Below are positions 1 to 7,318 of a DNA stretch of 33,620 bases, piece after piece. The stretch lies in contig JAISWH010000082.1 of the NCBI GenBank assembly GCA_031271125.1, forward strand, positions 1-33,620, written 5' to 3'. Numbering within the stretch: position 1 is the first letter of the stretch; each line of letters starts with the position of its first letter. Both the position numbers and the translations under genes were made by a program. The notes below the pieces were generated by a model. It saw only the letters and a list, made by a program, of their open reading frames with translations. It was not told the DNA's origin and did not search any database. The DNA comes from Dysgonamonadaceae bacterium. Its GTDB lineage: Bacteria; Bacteroidota; Bacteroidia; Bacteroidales; Azobacteroidaceae.

Positions 1-216
1 AGCGTCGCTTGGATTCGTCGATAATTGAAATACCGCCGTATCCGAAAGAGAAACTGAGGGCAACTTCAAACCTTTGTTATCTGATTGTAAATCCAAAATC
101 GCACCGGCATGCGGCGCCTCATCCGATCCGATAGTCACCTGCGCATACAAATTTGCCGCTCCAAAAATCGTCGGAAGCAGCAAAAACAAAAACATCATTT
201 TTTTCGTCATTTTCAT
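1..216 (-). CDS. secreted surface protein, N-terminal part only (window edge)
   Basis: The reading frame stays open from the start codon to base 1, so only about 72 residues are visible. It opens with a basic residue cluster and a hydrophobic stretch (MMFLFLLLPTIFGAA) ending in LYAQ, a typical Sec signal peptide, so the product is exported. The mature start (VTIGSDEAPHAGAILDLQ) resembles the beginning of many large Bacteroidota secreted or surface proteins in which a repeat-containing or carbohydrate-associated region follows; that likeness is from memory and gives no function. Three in-frame ATGs lie at 225, 216 and 210. A GGAAAG stretch sits best for the one at 210, so the true start is uncertain by 3 to 5 codons. 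The gene is preceded on its strand by a candidate promoter at 273-304. Confidence 0.7.
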   Translation of the reverse strand, partial: MKMTKKMMFLFLLLPTIFGAANLYAQVTIGSDEAPHAGAILDLQSDNKGLKLPSVSLSDTAVFQLSTNPSDA

Positions 217-272
217 TCTTTCCATTATTAATTTCACATTTTTTAAGTTTTAACGATTTTTTCAAGAAAACG

Positions 273-304
273 CATAAATATCTGTAAATCAATAGCTTGT
301 CAAA
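273..304 (-). promoter_or_regulatory. candidate Bacteroidota-type promoter for the secreted protein
   Basis: On the minus strand a TTTG (301-304) is followed after 20 nt by TATTTATG (273-280), one mismatch from the TAnnTTTG -7 consensus. It lies about 57-63 nt before the candidate start codons. The -33 box is perfect and the -7 box imperfect, so this is moderate evidence. Confidence 0.35.
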
Positions 305-322
305 TCAACTTTGTGCTTCCGG

Positions 323-349
323 TGTCTGTCTCTGTATTGATGACAGACA
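323..349. repeat. hairpin repeat, copy 1 of an inverted pair
   Basis: TGTCTGTC and GACAGACA form a perfect 8-bp stem around an 11-nt loop. The loop is nearly the reverse complement of the loop of the second copy at 681-707 (10 of 11 positions), so the whole 27-nt units are almost identical in opposite orientation. It sits just upstream of the candidate promoter of the first gene and could be an operator; it is not followed by a T-run in either direction. Confidence 0.75.
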
Positions 350-549
350 GCATTTGTAAGTGGCTGATTTTAAGATATTTAAAAGGCCTAATGTTTTACA
401 AGTGTTTAACAAATTGTTAAATTGCAAAAATGAGACTTAAAAATATTAATTATAAATTATTGATAGTAAGATAGATAAATCCGATTTCCGTCTTTTTTAC
501 TATTTAAACAACACTAAAACAGCTATGAATCAATAAGTTAAGTTGCATT

Positions 550-574
550 CTTATTTAGATTGATTCTAAATAAG
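550..574. repeat. AT-rich perfect 10-bp hairpin
   Basis: CTTATTTAGA (550-559) pairs perfectly with TCTAAATAAG (565-574) around a 5-nt loop. It lies roughly midway between the two inverted TGTCTGTC hairpins, so it may be part of the same structured element. No T-run follows, so a terminator role is not obvious. Confidence 0.7.
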
Positions 575-680
575 GAGGTTGAAAAAGTTGGCGGGACAAA
601 GAAAAGTCGTTGCAAACGGATAGTAATCAATCAGATAGGCGTTTGTAACTTTGTGTCAGATTAAAATGCGAAAAATGAAG

Positions 681-707
681 TGTCTGTCATCAATACAGTG
701 ACAGACA
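681..707. repeat. hairpin repeat, copy 2 of an inverted pair (terminator-like on plus strand)
   Basis: The same TGTCTGTC / GACAGACA 8-bp stem as at 323-349, in reverse orientation. On the plus strand it is followed by ATTTTTGTT, so this copy could also act as an intrinsic terminator for a short transcript starting near 660. Confidence 0.7.
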
Positions 708-749
708 TTTTTGTTAAAAAAAATTGGTGCGGCAAAACCTTGTTTTTTA

Positions 750-873
750 GGCTAAATCTTTTTTAGAGGTGCTATTATACCGCACAAAGGAGAGGGACTG
801 AATGTTGGTAGAAAAATTTTTATGTTTCTTAAACACATTGAAAAAGGCAATAGCCTCAAAAAAAGATTTAGCC
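750..873. repeat. long imperfect inverted repeat with about 90-nt spacer
   Basis: GGCTAAATCTTTTTT (750-764) is the exact reverse complement of 859-873. Pairing continues imperfectly inward (AGAGG-TGCTATT against the complement of AATAGCCTC), giving arms of about 25 nt. The layout resembles the ends of a small non-autonomous element or a long-range RNA stem; no coding content was recognised inside. Confidence 0.6.
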
Positions 874-991
874 GCTTTCTCTTTAATTTTTATTGCTTGG
901 GGTAAGCGAAATTCCCCGTTGGCAAATTTTTGACGCGAAAAAAACCTTATTTTTACCTTATTTGACAAACTTTTTATTTACAAAACCCGAC

Positions 992-1019
992 GTAGGGGCA
1001 AGGCGCGCCTTGCCCCTAC
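992..1019. repeat. perfect 28-bp GC-rich palindrome
   Basis: GTAGGGGCAAGGCG is followed directly by its exact reverse complement. It is far more GC-rich than the surrounding DNA, which suggests a dispersed REP-like intergenic repeat. It lies 62 nt past the stop codon of the M16 peptidase gene and could stop or stabilise that transcript. Confidence 0.85.
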
Positions 1020-1081
1020 ACCCAATTGTAATAACGGGGAGCCGAATATGTGTTGTTTCTCTATCCTCGTTTTTAACTTAA

Positions 1082-3970
1082 TTATTTGCCACTAAAAACC
1101 TTAGAGGGCGATAATTTAACCACTTTCCCGTATTTTTCCAAAGCTTTCGTATCAATCGATTTCGGATTACCCACAATTCCTATCGCAACCGGCCGGCCTT
1201 TAACATTTTCATTGTAGAATTTTACAATATCGTCGAAAGTCATATTATCATACGTTTGGAAATTCGTTGCAGCAGGCGATTGAGTATAACCTCTTTGTTT
1301 CCAACCTTGAAAAATCTGGCTGGCATCCCGGAAATGCGGTTTTTCTACAGAAGCCGTTTGTTTCAGGTAGTTTTTGATGTTATCCATCCGGTCGGGATAT
1401 TGGGGCATATTGGTCAACAAATCCATGAAAATATCAATCGCATCTATTGTTTTATCGGATTGAGTACCTAAAGCTCCCATGAAATATGTCTTTTTCCCCT
1501 CTAACACAGGTGAATAAAAATAGCCACCGGCAGAATAAGCCATCGAACGATATTCTCTGATTTCCTGTAATACGATAGAAGAAAAACCTCCGTAACCGAA
1601 ATATTGATTGAAAGCATTGGCATACGGATCAATTTCTTTCTTATATTCAGAGCCTCCGATAAAGAAGGTGATTGTACTTTGTTTTGCATCACTGTTCGGC
1701 AAGAAAAAAATGGTATTTTCCGTATAATTTACATTGTCTTTTATTTCGGGCGAAGTTGATTCTTTTTCACCTTGTTTCAAAGGCAGGTTTTTACCCAGAA
1801 TATCATAAACTTGATCTATCGGCAGAGAGCCGACATAATGAATCTCAGCTTCATAATCGGTTGCGCGTTGGAATTCTCCCGTCAGATTACTTACCGTCAA
1901 ATTGTTGATTTCTTCCAAAGGCAGACGGTCGATAAAATCGGATTTATCACCGTAAAATAAATATTCCTGCATGGCGGCGCTTAAAGATTCATTCATTTTT
2001 TTCTCCAGAATACGGCTTTGTACGACAGAGCCTTGCAGCTGGTTCATTTGTTTTTCGTCTAATTTCGGCAGCAATACCTGACGAGTCAAAAGATTACAGG
2101 AAGACTCAAGGTTCGCTTCAAAACCGGTCAGAACTACATAAAGATAACTATCGTCTACGCGATAGCTGCACGAAGCGCCTAAATTACTAAATTCTTGTTT
2201 TACTTCCTGAGCATCCAATTGCCCCATGACGCCGGCGTTATTCATTAAACTTGCAGCAAGTTGCAATTTAGGCATTTTCTGTGTTCCGACGCCAAATTTC
2301 AAGGTTAATGTAAAAATATCATTTTCATTATTTTTAGTATAATACAATTTGGAACGGTCGTTAATCTGCCGGACTTCCACACTATTCATATCGGCAAAAT
2401 TTTCAACAAATTTCACAGGCAGTAATTTGAATGTTTTCGCATAATCCGATTCTGCCCCACGAACAGGTTTTATCGATTCGTATTCCGGCTTTTCCAATTC
2501 TTTCCCTTTGGCAGGTTTTCCTTCTTCAAGATAGAAAGCGAAAAAATCATCTCCAAAATACTTTTTAGCAACTTCTTTAATTTGCCCGGTTGTTATCTCA
2601 GCCACTTTTTCGCTATATTGCAAAACATAACTCAAATCTTTACCTGAGAGAATAGCGTCAGCTATTGCATTCGCTTTATTTAGATTTTTTTCTATATCCC
2701 GTTCATGTTCCCGTATCATCTTGTTTTTGATAGATTGAATCAACCAATCATCAAATTGGCCTTCTTTCAATTTTTTCAACTCGGTCAGAAGCATTTTTTC
2801 AACAGAACCTAAAGATTCAAAGCGGCCCTGGTTTCTATCATAAACCGGCACTGCAACTATTTGAATTATTCCTCTGTCTTTCAGACTTAATGATGATGCG
2901 TTAACATTCATTAAATCGCCGTTAAGCACCAATTTATCAATTAATCCGGTTTTACTCGAATTGGATAAAATAGAAGTGCAAATATTCAAAGCGATATCAT
3001 CTTCGCTTGAGGTGGGAATCCCCTTATAGATAAGAGATACCGACGGATAACGCGAGATTTTGGCGCTTAATTTTTTCCTCCCTTTCAAAGGCGTTTCGGG
3101 ATATTGTTTCCGTTCGGGAAGCGGACGATTTTCCAAACGGCCGAATTTTTCTCTGATAAGAGAAACGATTTCGTTTGTTTTAACCTTTCCGGTTAAAATT
3201 AAAGCCATATTTTGAGGTACGTACCAATCATGATAAAACGCTATTAACTTACTCAATCGGGGATTTTTCAAATGCTCGGGCAAACCAAGAACCGACCGTG
3301 CATAAGGATGACCGGCAAATATATTTCCCATTACAAATTCCGATTCGCGGCGAGCTTGCTGATCCTGCGCTCTATTGTATTCTTCATAAACCGTTTCAAG
3401 CTCAGTCTGAAAACTGCGAAAAACCGGATTAATCAAGCGTTCCGAGTTTAATTCCAACCATTTATAAACATCTCCCGGAGGAAAAGAATTTAAATATATC
3501 GTATAGTCAAAGCTCGTATAGGCATTTAAATCTTCGCCACCATAGCTTTGCGTCAATCCGGAAAACTCAGTCGAAAAATTACACAGGGCTGCTTCCTGAG
3601 TCAATTGATTGATTTCCTTGGATATAGCCGCTTTCCGAACCGGATCGACAGTCTCAGCCATTTCGTCGTATTTGGCAATAATTTTTTCGTATACGGGCTT
3701 TTCCTTTGCCCAATCCAAAGCGCCGATTTTTTCCGTCCCTTTGAACATCATGTGTTCCAGATAATGCGCCAAGCCGGTATATTCTTCCGGATCTTCTTTC
3801 GCTCCCACATTTACGGCCACCATACCGAAAGCGTCGGTAGCATTATCATCTTCCCAAATATAAACGCTTAATCCATTCGGCAATTTAAATGACTTTAATC
3901 CTTGTGCATTTGCGTTTATACTTATTAACGAGCATAATAATACGAACAAAATAAATTTAATTGTTTTCAT
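1082..3970 (-). CDS. M16 family zinc metallopeptidase, exported
   Basis: The 962-residue protein starts with a signal peptide ending near NANAQ (residue 23), so it acts in the periplasm or outer envelope. The inverted zinc motif HYLEH (H69, E72, H73) is present, with a Glu-rich segment around residues 190-197 that would give the third zinc ligand. The C-terminal half is a second M16-like repeat without HxxEH, as expected for the clam-shell pitrilysin/PqqL-type enzymes of about 900-1000 residues. These degrade peptides or short unfolded polypeptides; the true substrate is unknown. The gene stands alone, divergent from the glycosyltransferase operon, with its own candidate -7 box 29 nt upstream. 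Substrate-level naming would be a guess. Confidence 0.93.
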   Translation of the reverse strand: MKTIKFILFVLLCSLISINANAQGLKSFKLPNGLSVYIWEDDNATDAFGMVAVNVGAKEDPEEYTGLAHYLEHMMFKGTEKIGALDWAKEKPVYEKIIAKYDEMAETVDPVRKAAISKEINQLTQEAALCNFSTEFSGLTQSYGGEDLNAYTSFDYTIYLNSFPPGDVYKWLELNSERLINPVFRSFQTELETVYEEYNRAQDQQARRESEFVMGNIFAGHPYARSVLGLPEHLKNPRLSKLIAFYHDWYVPQNMALILTGKVKTNEIVSLIREKFGRLENRPLPERKQYPETPLKGRKKLSAKISRYPSVSLIYKGIPTSSEDDIALNICTSILSNSSKTGLIDKLVLNGDLMNVNASSLSLKDRGIIQIVAVPVYDRNQGRFESLGSVEKMLLTELKKLKEGQFDDWLIQSIKNKMIREHERDIEKNLNKANAIADAILSGKDLSYVLQYSEKVAEITTGQIKEVAKKYFGDDFFAFYLEEGKPAKGKELEKPEYESIKPVRGAESDYAKTFKLLPVKFVENFADMNSVEVRQINDRSKLYYTKNNENDIFTLTLKFGVGTQKMPKLQLAASLMNNAGVMGQLDAQEVKQEFSNLGASCSYRVDDSYLYVVLTGFEANLESSCNLLTRQVLLPKLDEKQMNQLQGSVVQSRILEKKMNESLSAAMQEYLFYGDKSDFIDRLPLEEINNLTVSNLTGEFQRATDYEAEIHYVGSLPIDQVYDILGKNLPLKQGEKESTSPEIKDNVNYTENTIFFLPNSDAKQSTITFFIGGSEYKKEIDPYANAFNQYFGYGGFSSIVLQEIREYRSMAYSAGGYFYSPVLEGKKTYFMGALGTQSDKTIDAIDIFMDLLTNMPQYPDRMDNIKNYLKQTASVEKPHFRDASQIFQGWKQRGYTQSPAATNFQTYDNMTFDDIVKFYNENVKGRPVAIGIVGNPKSIDTKALEKYGKVVKLSPSKVFSGK

Positions 3971-3998
3971 TCTATAATTCTTTTATACGTTAGTGTTA

Positions 3999-4006
3999 CA
4001 AAGGTA
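3999..4006 (-). promoter_or_regulatory. -7 promoter element for the M16 peptidase gene
   Basis: TACCTTTG on the minus strand fits TAnnTTTG and lies 28 nt before the start codon. No clear TTG is found at the ideal -33 spacing. Confidence 0.45.
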
Positions 4007-4122
4007 GAACTTTATATTTGAAAAAACACTATTTCACGTTTTTTTTCGTTCTTAAACATAGACTTTATATACATGTGGACATTTGACTACATACATCAAA
4101 CTAATTGAATATAAATTTCAAT

Positions 4123-6192
4123 ATGAGAATCACTGTTTCCGTCACAAATGATCTGGTAACCGATCAACGGGTGCACAAAGTCTGTACAACCCTCGCCCGG
4201 AACGGGTATGAGGTGAAATTGGTCGGACGAAAATTCCGCAACAGCTTGCTTTTGGAACGAATCTATCAAACAGACCGTTTGCGCTTGCTTTTCAACCGTT
4301 CCGCTCTTTTTTACGTCGAATACAACATTCGTTTGTTCTTTTACTTGCTTTTCGACAAAACCGATCTTTTCCTTTCCAATGACACCGACTCGCTGCCGGC
4401 CAACTATTTAGCATCCAAAATCCGCCGTAAACCTTTGGTTTTCGATGCACATGAAATGTTTCCCGAAGTTCCCGAAGTCACCGACCGGAAATTTGTTAAA
4501 CGAGTTTGGACAAAACTGGAAGATTGGATGTTTCCGCATCTGAAGCATTGTTATACGGTTTGTCAATCCATCGCAGACTATTATAATTTAAGGTATAAAA
4601 TCAATATGGAAGTGGTGAGGAATATTCCTCCTGCTTGTGAACACGAAGACGCAATCGTATTTTCACATTCACAAAAAATTATCCTTTACCAAGGCGCAGT
4701 GAACATCGGGCGGGGTATCGAATGGGTCATTGACGCCATGCCTTATCTGGACGATTTTGTCTTCTATGTGGTTGGCGACGGAGACATTTTGCAGCAGTTA
4801 AAAGAACGGGTTAATCGCATGAAACTGAATGAGAAAGTGATTTTCACAGGCCGGGTTCCTTTCGAAGCGCTTCCGGCTTATACCGCCTGCGCCGACATAG
4901 GAGTTAATTTGCTTGAAAACAAAGGACTAAACTATTATTATTCGCTTCCTAACCGGATTTTCGACTACATGCGGATGCATGTTCCCATCCTGACAAGCGA
5001 TTTCCCGGAAATCCGGCGAATCGTCGGACATTACGGAATCGGGACATTGGTCAATCATTATGAACCGCAATTCCTTGCCGAAACGATCAAACAAATGTTT
5101 GCTCAGGGGAAAAACGAAGCCGGATTTGCGGCCGCCAATGCCGGATTGTCATGGGAAAACGAATCGGAAATCTTGTTGCAAGTGATTCGCAAAGCATTGA
5201 AAGTTCCGGAAAAAGAAATGGAAAAAACAGCGGAAAGTTGCATTGCAAAGATTCGGGAAATTGATTTTAACCGATTGGATATCAGTGATTATAATCGAAA
5301 ATACATCCAAAATATCCTGTTGTATATCCACTATTATTTCAAAATTTATACGCAGGCCGTTTCCACTTTTTCCAACTCCCAGCCGGAGAAAAATTGGGTT
5401 GTCGATTTCGGTGGTGGACACGGATTCCTGAGTTTGTTCCTCAAAAGTATCGGTTACCGGGTTATTTATTGCGATATCAATCCTTTATCGGTAAAAACCG
5501 TTTCCAAAATCAAAGCAGAAACCGGTTTCGGCCCGGATGAGATTATTGCCGGAAGCGTTACCGAATTAAACCGGTTTTGCCTGGATAATCAACTGAAACC
5601 GGATTATTTGATTGCTACCGATTTGATTGAACATGTTTACGACTTGCAAGATTTTTTCCGGCAATTGCAATCCATTAATCCGGATTTTGAAATGGTATTT
5701 ACTACCGCTTCCAATCCCGAAAATGCTTATAAATGCCGCCAACTTCGCCGGTTTATGGTTCAAGCGGAAGAAGGGTATTTTCATAAGCGAAAAGAATTGA
5801 TACAAACCAATGCAAACCGTTTGACGGAAACGGAAACAACGGTTTTAGCAAAGTTGAGCCGGGGAAAAATCTATCCCGACATTCTGAAAATGCTGGATGC
5901 TTACCATCAAACCGGAAAGTTGCCAAGCCCGCCCGACGACGCTTTCAATACCTGCGACCCCGAAACCGGCAATTGGACGGAAAGAATTGTTCCGCTCAAA
6001 ACGTATGAGCAATTCGCGTCCGAAGCCGGATTCCGTACCGCTTTCGCGCCGGGTTTTTACAACGAGGAACGAGGCTCAAAAATCATATCTTTCGTTTGCC
6101 GGACGCTCAATTTTTGTATCAAACAGTCGGGAAAATCCGGATTCAAATTCGCTCCTTATCTGTTAATCAAATTATCGCCGAAACATGGATGA
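4123..6192 (+). CDS. glycosyltransferase (GT4-like) fused to a SAM-dependent methyltransferase
   Basis: This is a two-domain protein of 689 residues. Residues 1 to about 370 resemble a GT-B glycosyltransferase of family 4: an N-terminal half starting MRITVSVTNDLVTDQRVHK, then a Rossmann-like second half with LYQGAVNIGRG and a nucleotide-sugar-site segment near residues 277-300 (NRIFDYM...SDFPE). From about residue 400 a class I methyltransferase follows: VDFGGGHG (427-434), acidic D451 in CDINP, and TDLIEH near D500. The protein may glycosylate and then methylate an envelope glycan, which is inference. I chose the ATG at 4123 over an in-frame TTG at 4105 because the family-like sequence begins there. 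The stop overlaps the next gene by 8 nt, implying translational coupling. No signal peptide, so it is cytoplasmic. Confidence 0.85.
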   Translation: MRITVSVTNDLVTDQRVHKVCTTLARNGYEVKLVGRKFRNSLLLERIYQTDRLRLLFNRSALFYVEYNIRLFFYLLFDKTDLFLSNDTDSLPANYLASKIRRKPLVFDAHEMFPEVPEVTDRKFVKRVWTKLEDWMFPHLKHCYTVCQSIADYYNLRYKINMEVVRNIPPACEHEDAIVFSHSQKIILYQGAVNIGRGIEWVIDAMPYLDDFVFYVVGDGDILQQLKERVNRMKLNEKVIFTGRVPFEALPAYTACADIGVNLLENKGLNYYYSLPNRIFDYMRMHVPILTSDFPEIRRIVGHYGIGTLVNHYEPQFLAETIKQMFAQGKNEAGFAAANAGLSWENESEILLQVIRKALKVPEKEMEKTAESCIAKIREIDFNRLDISDYNRKYIQNILLYIHYYFKIYTQAVSTFSNSQPEKNWVVDFGGGHGFLSLFLKSIGYRVIYCDINPLSVKTVSKIKAETGFGPDEIIAGSVTELNRFCLDNQLKPDYLIATDLIEHVYDLQDFFRQLQSINPDFEMVFTTASNPENAYKCRQLRRFMVQAEEGYFHKRKELIQTNANRLTETETTVLAKLSRGKIYPDILKMLDAYHQTGKLPSPPDDAFNTCDPETGNWTERIVPLKTYEQFASEAGFRTAFAPGFYNEERGSKIISFVCRTLNFCIKQSGKSGFKFAPYLLIKLSPKHG

Positions 6193-7318
6193 AAAGCAAA
6201 TACATATCGTTTCTTTCAACATTCCCTATCCGCCTAATTATGGCGGAGTGATAGACGTTTTTTACAAATTGGAAGCCTTGTCCCGAAATGGTGTGAAAAT
6301 CATTCTCCATGCTTTTGAATATGGCCGGAAACCGGCGCCCGAATTGGAAAAGTATTGCGAAAAAGTGTATTACTATCCAAGGAAAACCGGGATTTTATCC
6401 CAATTTTCAGTTCTTCCTTATATCGTTTACAGCCGGAGAAGCAAGCAATTGCTCGCCGATTTGCTGAAAGACAACTTTCCTATCCTGTTTGAAGGATTGC
6501 ATTGCTGCTATTATCTGAATCATCCGCTTTTGAAAGACCGGCTGAAAATGGTTCGGGCGCATAATATTGAGTCGGTTTATTATCATGGTCTGGCTCAAAA
6601 TACTACATCCCCGTTTTTAAAATTGTATTTTCGTTGGGAAGCATGGAAATTGAAACGATTCGAGCATGTCCTGTCCTGGTCCGATTATATCCTGGCAATA
6701 TCTACTGCCGAAAAAAAATATTTTGAAGATCGGTTCGGGACAGAGAAAACGGTTTATGTTCCGCCTTTTTTTCACAAGTCCTTGATTCAAACGGATTTTT
6801 ATACGGAAATCAAACCATTTGTGCTTTATCACGGCGATTTGAGTACGCCTGAAAATCATAATGCCGCTACGTTTTTGATGGATTCGGTTGCTTCGAAAGA
6901 TAAGACCATTCCTTGGATTTTTGCAGGACTGAATCCCCGTAAAAATTTGTTGCAATTAGCAGAAAAGCATGACAATGTAACTGTCTTGGCCAATTTGGAT
7001 GAAGAAAAAATGTTGCAACTGATTCGGGAAGCGAGCGTTCATATCTTGTTCACCAACCAAGTTTCCGGCCTGAAACTGAAACTTTTACATACACTTGCCA
7101 ATGGGCAACATTGTTTGGCCAATAAAGAAATGGTCGAAGGGTCGGGATTGGAAAAACTTTGCCGGATTATTTCCAATCATCCGGATGAAATTTTGAAAAT
7201 TATCCGGGAATGTCTTCACAATCAAATACCTGAAACCGAAATTATTCAGCGGAAAATAGTTTTTCACCGGATTTACGATAATGACATCAATTCACTAAAA
7301 ATTAATTTTTTTTTATGA
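6185..7318 (+). CDS. glycosyltransferase, GT4-like
   Basis: The 377-residue protein starts with an IHIVSFNIPYPPNYGG segment, typical of the N-terminal nucleotide fold of GT-B glycosyltransferases that begin with a glycine-rich acceptor loop. The middle has VRAHNIESVYY and SDYILAIST, and the C-terminal half has FVLYHGDLSTPEN and VHILFTNQVSGLKLKLL, where a family 4 enzyme binds the sugar nucleotide. The usual E-x7-E is weak: KLKLLHTLANGQH stands at that place. It probably adds a sugar to a surface glycan or lipid-linked oligosaccharide together with the fused enzyme upstream. It overlaps both neighbours (8 nt upstream, 4 nt ATGA downstream). Donor and acceptor cannot be read from the sequence. 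Confidence 0.82.
   Translation: MDEKQIHIVSFNIPYPPNYGGVIDVFYKLEALSRNGVKIILHAFEYGRKPAPELEKYCEKVYYYPRKTGILSQFSVLPYIVYSRRSKQLLADLLKDNFPILFEGLHCCYYLNHPLLKDRLKMVRAHNIESVYYHGLAQNTTSPFLKLYFRWEAWKLKRFEHVLSWSDYILAISTAEKKYFEDRFGTEKTVYVPPFFHKSLIQTDFYTEIKPFVLYHGDLSTPENHNAATFLMDSVASKDKTIPWIFAGLNPRKNLLQLAEKHDNVTVLANLDEEKMLQLIREASVHILFTNQVSGLKLKLLHTLANGQHCLANKEMVEGSGLEKLCRIISNHPDEILKIIRECLHNQIPETEIIQRKIVFHRIYDNDINSLKINFFL

Larger units (their letters stand above)
226..1081. other. about 860-bp region with no convincing gene, rich in inverted repeats
   Basis: No frame here encodes a protein I can recognise. The short open frames (for example 747-968 minus and 893-1081 plus) have low-complexity, Lys/Phe-rich translations and run through inverted repeats. 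The region holds two related hairpins in opposite orientation (323-349 and 681-707), an AT-rich 10-bp stem (550-574), a long imperfect inverted repeat (750-873) and a perfect 28-bp palindrome (992-1019). A TAACTTTG element at 646-653 (plus) could be a -7 box for a short transcript ending at the 681-707 hairpin, but it lacks a well-spaced -33 box. Confidence 0.6.

Noticed and set aside
747..968. Open frame of 73 codons on the minus strand
   Set aside because: Low-complexity Lys/Phe-rich translation that spans the inverted repeat at 750-873; no family resemblance and no promoter.
893..1081. Open frame of 62 codons on the plus strand
   Set aside because: It runs through the 28-bp palindrome and has no protein-like features.
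4105..4122. Upstream TTG start for the glycosyltransferase-methyltransferase fusion
   Set aside because: The family-like start MRITVS begins at the ATG at 4123; the extra codons (NINFN) are not needed.
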